Origin: Agapanthus africanus
Lineage: Eukaryota > Streptophyta > Magnoliopsida > Asparagales > Amaryllidaceae
Length of the DNA stretch: 64,000 nt
Reading direction: 5' to 3'
NCBI GenBank assembly: GCA_030015575.1
Contig: CM057337.1
Span: forward strand, 341,134,583-341,198,582
The notes under the pieces were generated by a model. It was given only the letters and a program-made list of their open reading frames with translations, ran no database searches and was not told the DNA's origin. The position numbers and the translations under genes were made by a program. Positions within the stretch are counted from its first letter, which is position 1. Each line of letters opens with the position of its first letter. Positions 49,866 through 60,161 of this stretch are shown here, piece after piece.

Positions 49866-52097
49866 TGTAGGGTCCCTAGGCACACTAGTGAGGTCTCACA
49901 AGGCATCGATCATGCCAAATTAAAATTTTAACGGTGCCGAGAAACCCGACTACGGATCGTCGGCTAGAAGTTTAGGCGAAAAAGCTAACTAGTTAACAAT
50001 TAACTAAGGGAATACAGAAATACGACCTTTGTAGATCTGTTTGTCCACCTCCATTGCTCCGCAACAAAGTGCCTTCGCTGTCCAAGTGAACTCCCGGGCT
50101 CTAGCGTCGGCTTCGTCGAAGAATAAGCGAGCTAGGTCGTCGATGTCCATGCCGAAGATGATCTACGTCGAGGCATCGCTAGATCAAGCTCCACCTTCAC
50201 CTTGCCATAAAAACTTATGAAGGAAACACACTCTACTACTTGGCAAGAGGTAGAGGATGAAGAAATAGGAAGTGGGTTCACTTTAGAATTGGATTTCTCA
50301 CTCATATGCTCAATATGCCATTGATGAAGACAAGCTTCTTCATGAAGAAGAAGAAGAGCAAGAAGAAGATAAAAGTTATGATAAGTTAATTTAGAATAGA
50401 AAAGAATAATAAACTTATCATAATTTTCACCATGGTTAGGTGTAGAGAATTAACTTAGGTTAGATCAATGGTTAGGGTCAAAAGAACAAGACAAAATGGT
50501 TAAGTGGTCAAAGTTTCATGAAGCTTCAATAAGCTTCATGAAGAATAAAGAAAGAAAACCATTTTGTTTTTCTTCTTTTATGCTTTAATTATTTTCCAAA
50601 ATTAATAAGCAAATAATTAAAAGAATATGCAAAACCCTAATCATCATCTTGACCATAGTTTTATTCTATACACTTAACCAAAAACCATGCATCATCAAAC
50701 ATGATACAAGTAAGTGCACAAAACTGTATCGTATATACAATGTGTACACCCGAGCGAGAAAATCCATTTAAAGTGAACCGATACTAGTTAATGCAAGGTA
50801 ATATATCAAATATATAATTATGCATTAAATCATTAAATCAACACTTGATTCAATGATCCGTTCATGTCGCACATAACCGACTGGTATCATCAGTAACAAC
50901 TTATCGAATCAACACTTGATCCGATAACTCGGCTATATCGCATATAACCGATCAATGTCACATCGCGAGAATCGAATACAGTATCACATACTGGTATTAT
51001 TCTCGGTCCCGAACATATCTCATATGCGCTCCTATTTCGTTTCGCTTGAGCCAGGAAACCTCTGTGTAGGACTCTAAAGACTCGTCAATACGCCGGCAGC
51101 AGATGATGATCATATCAAACATCCACAAGCCGCAAGCGGTCTGCTAAACGTAACGGCCACCCGGGTATTGAGCGATCTGAAGATCGACGAGCAAGCCCGC
51201 TCACACTCCAGTGAATCCGACCAGTAACACTACCGTACAGTCCGGTCTGATCGTCTGATATTTCGCATATCTCGCCTAGGGGTGGTAAACGTCAGACCCC
51301 AATAGCTCGATAAGTCGTGTCGATATGAGGTCTATAACTATTCGAGAAACTACTGGTAACACTTACCAGTAAATCTCAGCAACCCTGGCCAGGGATTTCC
51401 TGTTATAGCCAATCGAACACAGCGCAACATCAACTCCCTATACCGGGAGAGACGAATCCCCTCCTATCGCTCATTGCCTCCATGTGACTCGGGACTGTAC
51501 CCAAAAACCACCATTTTGTACGCCCTCTTAGACGTGGTAAGATGGAAATCAAAGCACAGTGGGAACCACACAAGACTCTATGACGATCTCGGGTCAACAG
51601 ACTACTCTGTACCAGTGTCACCAGAGAACTGCCATCTGACGTGAGGTATAATACCATCTGGGAGTTCTCGGCGAGTCCGTCCAGTGTACCCAGTCTCTAC
51701 TGAGCACCCGTATATCATCTCTGATGTCAAACACCAATGGATATGGGATCATCCATCGCCCATCTGTATGGGTCGAGAAGGTATACGCTAGTCTACTCTG
51801 GTATATCGATGCCCCGTCTCGATACACCCACGACTAGGGACTTTCAAGGATGTACTTATGGACTACCATGTCCCCACTACTATGATCCGCATCATAGTCC
51901 AGGTAGTCAAGTACAGATCCTAAGGGCTTTACCAACATGTAACAGAGAGACAATCAGCATACACATTAAGGTAAAGGGTAACCAGATAGCATACTATCAT
52001 GTCGAGCAAGAAAGTCCTCCCTATATATGTCCCAGCATCCACTACAATATACATCCTATGTACAGTAATGGCCTCTAGGGCATACATATAACTAACA
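49866..52097 (-). mobile_element. Element B: right (5') LTR (2232 bp)
   Basis: Partner of 41677-43908. Ends ATAACTAACA and is followed by the target copy CGAGG and the remainder of A's leader (GAGGTTTTCC...). Confidence 0.95.
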
Positions 52098-52102
52098 CGA
52101 GG

Positions 52103-53968
52103 GAGGTTTTCCAACGCTTTCACGAAGTTCCTTAATTCAAGAACCTCTTTTCCCTGGGGGCGTAGCCCCGCTAACACCATTCTAGGCACCTACTAGGTTT
52201 ATAGCATTGATCGTTTAGTGAGAAATTTCCCGAGGAGTAGCATATACTCACAGTAGGATCGGGATCCAAATATCATCGCGTGACGAAACTGAAGGAATCC
52301 TACCAGAATCATCACACTCCAAGTGGTATGCAAATCTAGCAAGTTTCAGTACTTATGAAACTCCCGATGTGGATTTTTTTTGCCCCATGCTCTTATGACC
52401 TTGACTTTGGCCAAAATATCATAAGTCACATGTCAAGTTCTACCCGTCATTCTCCAGGTTAATTTGGATCCATCCGTACCTACCCTTGACTTTGGCCAAA
52501 ATGGCAGTACGACTGTCCCAAACCAACGCATCTATCTATGCTACACATGAATACCCAATAGCTACCAATCACTATGCCTTGACTTTGGCCAACATACACA
52601 GCTTGAATACTATTGACTATTCATGTGGAACGACGGAGGGCTACGAATGGTTTTGGCAAAACCGTGAACGTAGTGAACTTGATATAATCGATGGAACGAG
52701 ATAGCTTTTAAAAGGAGTGGCTCAAGCTCCGCTTTTAAAAGTTAGTTTTGAAAAGAACCGAGTGGTTTTCCGAAAGTGTTCCAACGATTTTAACATGGTT
52801 TATTTTCTTGCATTAGTTCTTTTAATGCGTGATATTCTTGCATTAGTTCTTTTAATGCGTCCCATCATTTAATCCTACCATTGCAGAAAACAACCAAAAT
52901 ATGACGTACACTTATGCCATTCGCATTCGCCACGGGGCCCCGTCATTACCCGTTAGGTTACTTAACTAACGACAGAGCGGGGGCTGGGCTAGCGCGGCTG
53001 TAAAATATAAGCAACGCCTAAATAATATCATATATAGATATATTGCAATGATAGCCATTTCAGATCACAGATGAATACATTGGATATACTAGGAATCCGC
53101 AATTCGTACGAGCCTGTAACGAAAAGCAGATTACACGGTCGCGGTGAATAGCCAATACCCCACCCAAGACCCCTACGGGTGCGGCAAACTACCCGCCAAG
53201 TACCCGAAGCGAAGCAACCTCCCTCAACTCCGTGAGTAGGCCACTCGGCACTTCGGCATACCCGGTAGTTTGTGCACCCCCTCCATAGGTCTATCCTAGG
53301 AGCAAAAACAGTAAAAAGAAATTATACACTGAAGGCTACAACCCGACCCGATTGTGCGGCCATACAAATAATTATTACATCAATTTACAAATTTACATGA
53401 ATTGAAAGAAAAGAAAACTCTCGTCTCACAACCCCCGGCTATTCACCCGCGACAATCCAATGAATTCATATACACATTCCAATAACATTACAGATCACAG
53501 ATTTGTATAACCCCCACTAATCGACATATAGCGATTAGCAGACGTTCAATACAAATATCACATCACAGAAAAACCCGTCAGCTAAAGTCTTTTAGAAGTT
53601 CGATCAAAAATACAGATTTTCAGGACCCCAAAAATAAAATTTTCGTTCTGGAAAATCTGGGCAGAAAATATATATTCCAAAAATCCCAAAATACCCCTAT
53701 GAGTAAACTGCAAAGAAGAAACCCCATGACCGAGTCAACTCGGCCGCGGTTCCGCGGCGGGATGGAACCGCGGCGCTTTGATCGAGTTAGGGGGTCAAAT
53801 TTTTGCAGTTTCTTCAGAAAACCCTGAGTCGATTTTTGGTGTATCTCAAAAAAATTTTCCAGCACTTTTAAAATCGACAGAAAGTTTAAAAAACGGGGTT
53901 CATTTTGCGACTTTTCCTTTGATCGATCTTCTAGCTACTTTGCTAACATGTTAGATAGAGTTTAACTA
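52103..53968 (-). other. Element A: structured leader, 5' part
   Basis: From the primer site on the minus strand: an 11-bp perfect stem at 53764-53774/53743-53753 (GCCGCGGTTCC); the long-range stem 53264-53271 / 53186-53193; a direct repeat of about 28 bp (52811-52862); paired CTTTTAAAAG palindromes around a GGAG/CTCC stem near 52707-52740; double-stem hairpins at 52572-52602, 52476-52510 and 52392-52425; AGTTTC/GAAACT at 52342-52362; and a GAAA-loop hairpin at 52104-52132. With 41486-41676 the leader is about 2 kb, typical for the BARE group. Confidence 0.78.
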
Positions 53969-53981
53969 GGCTCTGATACCA
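53969..53981 (-). other. Element A: primer binding site
   Basis: Plus strand GGCTCTGATACCA, perfect complement of the initiator-Met site, one base from the 5' LTR. Confidence 0.94.
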
Positions 53982-53982
53982 C

Positions 53983-55667
53983 TGTAAGTCCATGCTACCT
54001 CTCCCGGTACTTTCGGGCATGCGGAATTTGGTGAAAAACAATTTTCTTAGAGGTGGTAACATGGACTCGAAACCGGATATTTGTTAAACATCTAACTAAC
54101 AACCTAACTACGAGTTGCTAACTACTCGGTTAGGGGGTTATACCTTTCTTTTTCTCGAACTCCTTCGTCTTCAAGCTTCGATGGTCGTCCAAATCGGCTT
54201 CTCCCCGTCGTCTCCTTGCGCCGAAGATAGATCCACCTGAAAGCTTCAACCTTTGGCTCCTTCTTCGAACTTTGAAGAAACTAGTTCACTCGGTTTGCTA
54301 AACCTTGTGAACTAGAGTGAGTAGAGAAGAGTTTGTATGGGATTTTATCTATGGTTCTTGGTTCTCAACTCATGAGACAAGTGAACCATAGAATCAAGAG
54401 AGGGAGAGCAAGAGGAGGAAGATGAGAGCTCAAGAACAAGAGAGAGAATGAGCATGAAAGAATGAGAGAAGACTTTTCTCTCTTGGCTCTCATAATCCAA
54501 AACCATCATCACAAAAATAATAATCAAGTATTGTGTAAAATGGTTCAAGTCAAAATGGCTAAATCATTTCATGCACTCATTTATCACAAAAGAAACAAGC
54601 AAGTAAAAAGTCTTTGCCATGAAATGATAGCCATTGTCATCATGATGGTCAACTAGTCCAACCTAGTCAACCGGTCAACAAAGTCAACAAGTCAACAAAG
54701 TCAACCCCTCAACAACCATGTCACCACAATACTTAATTAATATTATTGTTAATCATATATCATATTCTCATTACGGTTGAGCAAAAAGTCAATAGTCAAC
54801 AGTCAACGGTCAACAACCCTAATCAGAATCCTCTGCCTCTGTCTCTCCGTCAACTGTGCATACACACCCGCATCCGCGTTTCGAGGAACACGAATGCATA
54901 CTGGATAAATCCAATCCCAAAAGGTACACTAGGATCTGGCTTAAACCAAAGCCCGCTAGTGTAAACTGTCCGGACACTGTACGTTCACAAGTGCACGGAT
55001 GTGACCGAACCCTGTCGCAAAACCATGCGACCTGCCGCAAAACCATGCGACCTCTACTCTTTTGCCTAAAGGCGAATAGCTTTATGTGTGGGACTCTAAA
55101 GACTCGACACTACGCTGGCAGTGGGTTTAACCACAGATCGCAAGCGGCACTAGCTGTGGGTAACGGTCCCCAGGTAGATGCCGACAAGAAGACTGACGAG
55201 GCGAAACCCATCTGAACTCCTACTGAGCCTGAATGTGACATTCTCCGTACAGTCCGGTCTGTTCGTCTGATACATCGCATGGCGGGCCTAGAGGGCGGTA
55301 AACGTCAGTCCCCTAATAGCGGTACAAGTCGTGTCGGAGTGAAGCCCAAAACACCCTGAGATAACACTGGAAGCCTACCAGTATATCTCGTTTGCCATGG
55401 CCAGGGACTACTCGTGTAATGGCTCTCCTAGACACAGCGCGATGTCAATCCCCAATACCGGGAGAGACGAATCCTGTCTAACCGTCACTGCCTCCTAGTG
55501 CTTCGGGACTGCACCCAACTACCACCTGTTTCCACGACTCCTTTGAGCCGAGGTAGGGTAGTAATCAAAGTACAGTGGGAACACACTCGAGGCGAAGTGA
55601 CAGTGTCAAGTCAGCGGACTAAGCTATACTCATGTCACCTGGGAACTGATAACTGACGATAGGCATA
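53983..55667 (-). mobile_element. Element A: right (5') LTR, part, cut by element D
   Basis: TGTAAGTCCATGCTACC... collinear with 35356-37040 until GATAGGCATA, where element D begins. The rest of the LTR should lie beyond D, outside the window. Confidence 0.92.
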
Positions 55668-55680
55668 TGATTGAAAGAAT
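55668..55680 (-). mobile_element. Element D: short stub of the left LTR
   Basis: TGATTGAAAGAAT matches the first bases of the D LTR at 58908; the internal unit follows directly. Only this stub of a left-hand LTR is present. Confidence 0.75.
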
Positions 55681-56051
55681 TTCCCTTCATCTTGACTTAA
55701 CTAAAGAACTGAACACAAAAATTGTAAGGACGTATACTTACCAAAGTTAGACAGAATGAGGGTTATTTTTAGGGTTTTCAATCCCTAAGCCTAGAATTTA
55801 GTTATTTCTATCATATCAACTAAACTTTCGGAATAAAGATCTAAGTTACCCTATTAGCTAACTTGACGACAAAGTTTTTATATTTTTTTGGAAAATTTTT
55901 AATTTTTGTGGGTTTTTTTAATAAGGTATGCAAATGCAAAATATACAAATGAATGCGAAGGAAGAAGCTTACCGAGCACACCCCCAAACTTAAACTTGAC
56001 AGTGCCCTCACTGTCAGGCTACACCAAGAGGGTCAAAATTATCGGCGCTCC

Positions 56052-57860
56052 CTAAAAAAAATTATATACAAAACAAAAAGGAAAACAAAAATATATACAA
56101 AAAAAGTGTCCCCCCAAACTTAAGTAAAACAGTGTTTCCACTGTTAAGCGTTGAAGTTCAGGATTAGGGGGGAAAGAGAACAGTATCAAGCTATACAAGG
56201 CCTTACACAGGCCAAAAGTTAACACCAACCATTCAAAGATTTTATCGCTATAATGTACAGGTTGGTGGAAGAAGGCGTAGAGAAAAGAGATGGAAAATAC
56301 GCGAGACCGTATTGAGATAGAAGTGGTATACGGTCTAGGTATATGAGAGGAAGAAGAATGGCGGAAGGGAAAAAGAAGTGGAATACGAACTTGAGGGTGC
56401 AAATGGAGTAAATAGATTAGCACAAGTTGTGATGACCGATGTGTGAAAAGTGATTGTGCTAATATATTTACTCGTCGAGAAATTGGGTCGAATCCCTCAA
56501 GATTCGTAAGAAACCATGGGTACGCCGAACTTGGTAAACCAGACATATGAAATGAAAGTGAGACAGGTTCTTGCAAGGTCAGAACGATGGAAAGGATGGA
56601 GGGAAGTGGTTGAGGAAGGGTGTCGGTTAAGGGTTCTGGAGGGTGCACACAGTCAATGAAAGGAACAGGATGAATTGGAAAATCCGACTCATCAATTAAA
56701 ACTGTTTCATCCTCAGTACTATCCTCAATATTCTCCTCAAAATTTAGCTCATCCATGCATATTTCATCAAAATCCAGACGCATATGGGGTTCGGGAAAAA
56801 CATTTAATGACTCGGGATGATGATTCAAAGAGACAAACTCAGCCAAATCTACGGGTTCATCATCCAAAATATCCCCAACGTCAATATCCTCAATCAAGTG
56901 AAAATCGATATTCTCAGACACCTCATCAAAAGCATGGATTTCAATCAATTTTGGTTCTAAGATGGAGGTGTAGAGGTCAAAAGGATTGGGTGTGGTTTCA
57001 CTTGGAAGGGACCCTTCACAATCAGGTAAATCAAACACTACAAAGTCGCACAACTCATTAATCATTCTATCTTCAATTGATAAAGCATGTGGGATACTCG
57101 ATAGACTTTCAAAACAGTAGTTGTGGGATTCAATTTGGGACGGGTAGGTTTGATTTAGAAGGGGGTACATCTCACTCTTTCCACTCAAATTCACAGCCTT
57201 TCCTACCGCCTCATCATACATTGGAAAATTTGGAGCTAGCTGGAAACTAACTACCGGGTCAGTAGGTTGTATGAGAGCAGCTATGGACGCATTCAAATCC
57301 ATCATCTGTTGGCTTGACGCTACCCTAAAGTCTTCCAAGGACTGTTCTAGACTAGACATTGGTTGTGAAGGGGTTTCAGTAAAAGATTCAAAGTTGTTTG
57401 GATACTGAAAACTCCCAAATGGCGGTTCTGATATAATGTCTACGGAAGGTGTAAAAGTTGGGTAGGACTGGTAGGAATTGAATGGCTGGACAGGAGTGGG
57501 ATCAACATTGGGATAAGAAGGTGAATGGAATTGTTGATCCCAAGAATGTGTAGTGGTGAAAGGAGTGAAAGATCGGCTACGAGATTGTTCAATACGTTCA
57601 GCAATAGACATAGGTCTCAGGGTTACAACTGGATTTTCATAAGGGGTATCAACGCAAGAAGGTGTGAATGTTTGTAACGGTTGATACGAAGTGGAATGCG
57701 GGGTCCAGTTGTTTGTCCCAGACGCGTCTATCCGATCTTTCAACGAAATTTTAGGCATGGAGGGGTCGTTCGAAGTTCGGCCAAAGCAAGAACCGTAAGA
57801 TGTAATGTCTGGTTGTGGGTACCAAAGTTCGGCAAGAGTTTTTCGAGGTAGGGTACCCAT
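56052..57860 (-). CDS. Element D: 602-codon frame of unknown function, copy 1
   Basis: I do not recognise the protein. It begins MGTLPRKTLAELWYPQPDIT. Roughly residues 1-165 are rich in Ser, Pro, Thr and Tyr. Residues 167-195 (SLEQSLEDFRVASSQQMMDLN) could form a short helix. Residues 305-395 are strongly acidic, with clustered Asp and Glu. The C-terminal 130 residues are hydrophobic and basic with two possible membrane-like segments. There is no zinc knuckle, DDE or YVDD motif. The last ~30 residues overlap a repeated hairpin motif that also occurs outside coding sequence, so the true protein end may be earlier. Copy 2 keeps the same length with about 15 amino-acid differences. A divergent Gag-like or accessory protein of the Tat/Athila side is possible but unproven. 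Confidence 0.6.
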   Translation of the reverse strand: MGTLPRKTLAELWYPQPDITSYGSCFGRTSNDPSMPKISLKDRIDASGTNNWTPHSTSYQPLQTFTPSCVDTPYENPVVTLRPMSIAERIEQSRSRSFTPFTTTHSWDQQFHSPSYPNVDPTPVQPFNSYQSYPTFTPSVDIISEPPFGSFQYPNNFESFTETPSQPMSSLEQSLEDFRVASSQQMMDLNASIAALIQPTDPVVSFQLAPNFPMYDEAVGKAVNLSGKSEMYPLLNQTYPSQIESHNYCFESLSSIPHALSIEDRMINELCDFVVFDLPDCEGSLPSETTPNPFDLYTSILEPKLIEIHAFDEVSENIDFHLIEDIDVGDILDDEPVDLAEFVSLNHHPESLNVFPEPHMRLDFDEICMDELNFEENIEDSTEDETVLIDESDFPIHPVPFIDCVHPPEPLTDTLPQPLPSILSIVLTLQEPVSLSFHMSGLPSSAYPWFLTNLEGFDPISRRVNILAQSLFTHRSSQLVLIYLLHLHPQVRIPLLFPFRHSSSSHIPRPYTTSISIRSRVFSISFLYAFFHQPVHYSDKIFEWLVLTFGLCKALYSLILFSFPPNPELQRLTVETLFYLSLGGHFFCIYFCFPFCFVYNFF

Positions 57861-58887
57861 GATATGAAGAGAGAGAAAGAAAGGCAGAGAAAAGGAGGGG
57901 AAAAAGAATTATTTTTTTTTATTTTTTAGTTTATATATTAACAAAAGAAAAAAAAACAATATGGACAAAAACAATCACGACACAAAAATACCACACACCT
58001 AATCATTCTAGGGTTCACCTAAGTCAACTAGACCTGCTCCAGAACTTGATTGTCGAAGTAAAACTGTGTCGAGAAACAGGCTCAAGATACACTGATCACG
58101 AGGCCAGGTAAGTGCAGAGATAAGGGGAGGTTTTCCAACGCTTTCGCGAAGTTCCTTAATTAAATAACCCTTTCTCTTTTGGCGGTTGCGCCGTTAACAC
58201 TTTCCTAGACACCCCGTAAACAATATACCGTGAAGCAAGCTTCTAAACACAGTTAACTTCTCGTAGTGAGCGCGAAGTCCTTAAGGCTTAAAGTCTAGTT
58301 TCTTTTAAATTTTGTGCAGGTATACGTTATGCTCAAGTTCGTGATTTGTGGGCCACGGAAAAGGTGATGAAATCCTTTACCGTATATTGTGGGGTTCGCT
58401 TGCCCTTAAGTCCGTATTAATGTATGCAATGCGCAATTCAATAAAAATTCTATAAAGAATCAAACAATCGTTTTTTAGTTTAAGCGCGGCACTGCAACAA
58501 ATACGGTTAGTCAATTTTTAGCGTTGCTAGCGAACTTGCAAAGAATCCTGCAAAGAATAGTATATTGGACGCGTCGGATTTGAGAAGAAGGTGTTAGTAA
58601 AGTACGTACCGTTAAGTTTTGGGTTAGGAAACCCCCTTTGAATCAAATCCGGTAAGCTTGAAAAGTTCTCTTGCGCGGGTCAAACTACCCGGATCTTTGG
58701 CACTGTACTTTGCAATCACCTTAGCCTTGAATGTACACTTTGCTCCCCACAATCGCAGTTTGCAAATCTGCAAAAATCTGCACTCTTGCCCACAAAAATG
58801 ATCAAAAAAAACAAAAAGATATATTTTTTTTTATATATACAAAAAGAATATTAACCCGAATAACAAGAAAGAAAATACGCTACCGTC

Positions 58888-58905
58888 TCCCCGGCAACGG
58901 CGCCA
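58888..58905 (-). other. Element D: primer binding site (tRNA-Asp)
   Basis: Sense TGGCGCCGTTGCCGGGGA, 18 bases complementary to the 3' end (with CCA) of plant tRNA-Asp, two bases from the LTR. This primer is typical of Tat/Athila-type Ty3/gypsy elements. Confidence 0.93.
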
Positions 58906-60113
58906 TTTGATTGAAAGAATTTGAGTTAACCGCAATCAAGACGGTGTCGCTATGCAGCTAGCCGGTTGAGCACGGGTCGATCCACAGGGAGATGGTTGTA
59001 TGCCCGTTCTTGTCTTAGACGAGTCAATAAAGAATCTGTATGTGTTTGTTCAATCTAACCTATGTGTATTATTTGCAAGTATAAGGTTGTTAAGAAGAAG
59101 ATACGAGATTGTAAGCTAAAGAAATCCGTACTCAAAACCTTTGAGCCGAGTCTTGACCAATTGAAGCTAGAGCAATCGGCAACAACGTGGATTAGGGGAT
59201 TTAAGCGCGGTATTCGTGGAATACGGCTTATTTACCCTTGTCCTTCCGTTCTTGTCTCTTGCTTTCGCCTCCGGCCAAACAGAGCGCAACCGGTCGCGGT
59301 TAGGAATCACCGTTACCTTGTTAGGGTAGGGTGCCTAACGGAGCTCTTGCGTATGGTTTGGGCGGAGTTCAATGGAAAATAACAGGAAAAGGAAATGAGA
59401 AAGAAGATATTAACTTACAATACCCTATTTTATCTTAACAACAATAATTACAACCATTCACAAAAAAGAACAAAGAAGAGAGCAAAAGAAAAGAACAAAG
59501 AAAAGAAAAGATTACAAGTAATTAAGTGCATGAATAAAATTGCAAGTAATAAAAGACAAGAATGAAAAATGCAAGAAAGAATAAAAAGCAAGTAATAAAT
59601 AAGCAAAAAAGAAATTACAAGAACAAGAAACTAGAACTCAAGACAAGCATGTGATCAATAGCCAACCCTTAAACTTGCAAGCTCAATCAAGAGGTTGCAA
59701 GATCAAGGGAAGGGTAGAGAACGCATATGAAATGAAGCGCTAATTCCATAAGAAAATACGACCCTTGAGATCAATAACCAACCCTTAACCATTCAAGCTC
59801 AATGAAGAGGTTGAATGATCAAGAGAAAGCAAGAATCTCAAGGGAGAATTAAACAAAAGAGAATGATACAAAAGCCTTCATCTTCATTGATCTTCCACTC
59901 AAAAAGCTCTCACTACAATTTTCATGGAGACAAGATGAAGAAGAAGAAGAAAAAGACTAAATCCTAACAAAAAGAGGAACAAAAGAATGACCCTTGGTTG
60001 GGCTCAGATCTGCTGTATTTATAGGCAGGGAAATGAAACCCTAGGGGCAAATTCTGACACAATATGAAGTCCCCAAAATGCCCAGAAAAAACGACAGGGA
60101 GAGGGGCCCACAT

Positions 60114-60161
60114 GGCCGCGGATCCGCGGCCAATACCCCCTATTGGCCGCGGATCCGCGGC
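60114..60161. repeat. Paired GGATCC-centred palindromes in D LTR
   Basis: Two self-complementary blocks, GGCCGCGGATCCGCGGCC and a near copy, separated by CAATACCCCCTATTG, itself an inverted repeat. The leaders of A, B, C and F carry related CCGCGG stems. Confidence 0.85.

Larger units (their letters stand above)
55681..58907 (-). mobile_element. Element D: first internal unit (3.2 kb), Ty3/gypsy type
   Basis: Bounded by a polypurine tract on the left (sense AAGATGAAGGGAA) and a tRNA-Asp primer site on the right. It carries one long frame (56052-57860) and about 1 kb of leader. No protease, RT, RNase H or integrase is recognised, so the element is non-autonomous. The left two-thirds recurs at 61548-64000 with roughly 1% difference by eye. 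The leader includes at 58128-58156 the same GAAA-loop block as element A. Confidence 0.82.

Noticed and set aside
41677-52097. Right and left copies as a segmental duplication of host DNA
   Set aside because: The copies have TG...CA ends, a primer site, a polypurine tract and a 5-bp target duplication, so they are LTRs of one element.
58888-58905. Match to tRNA-Asp as a tRNA gene
   Set aside because: Only the last 18 bases including CCA match, at the exact place of a primer site; no cloverleaf is present.
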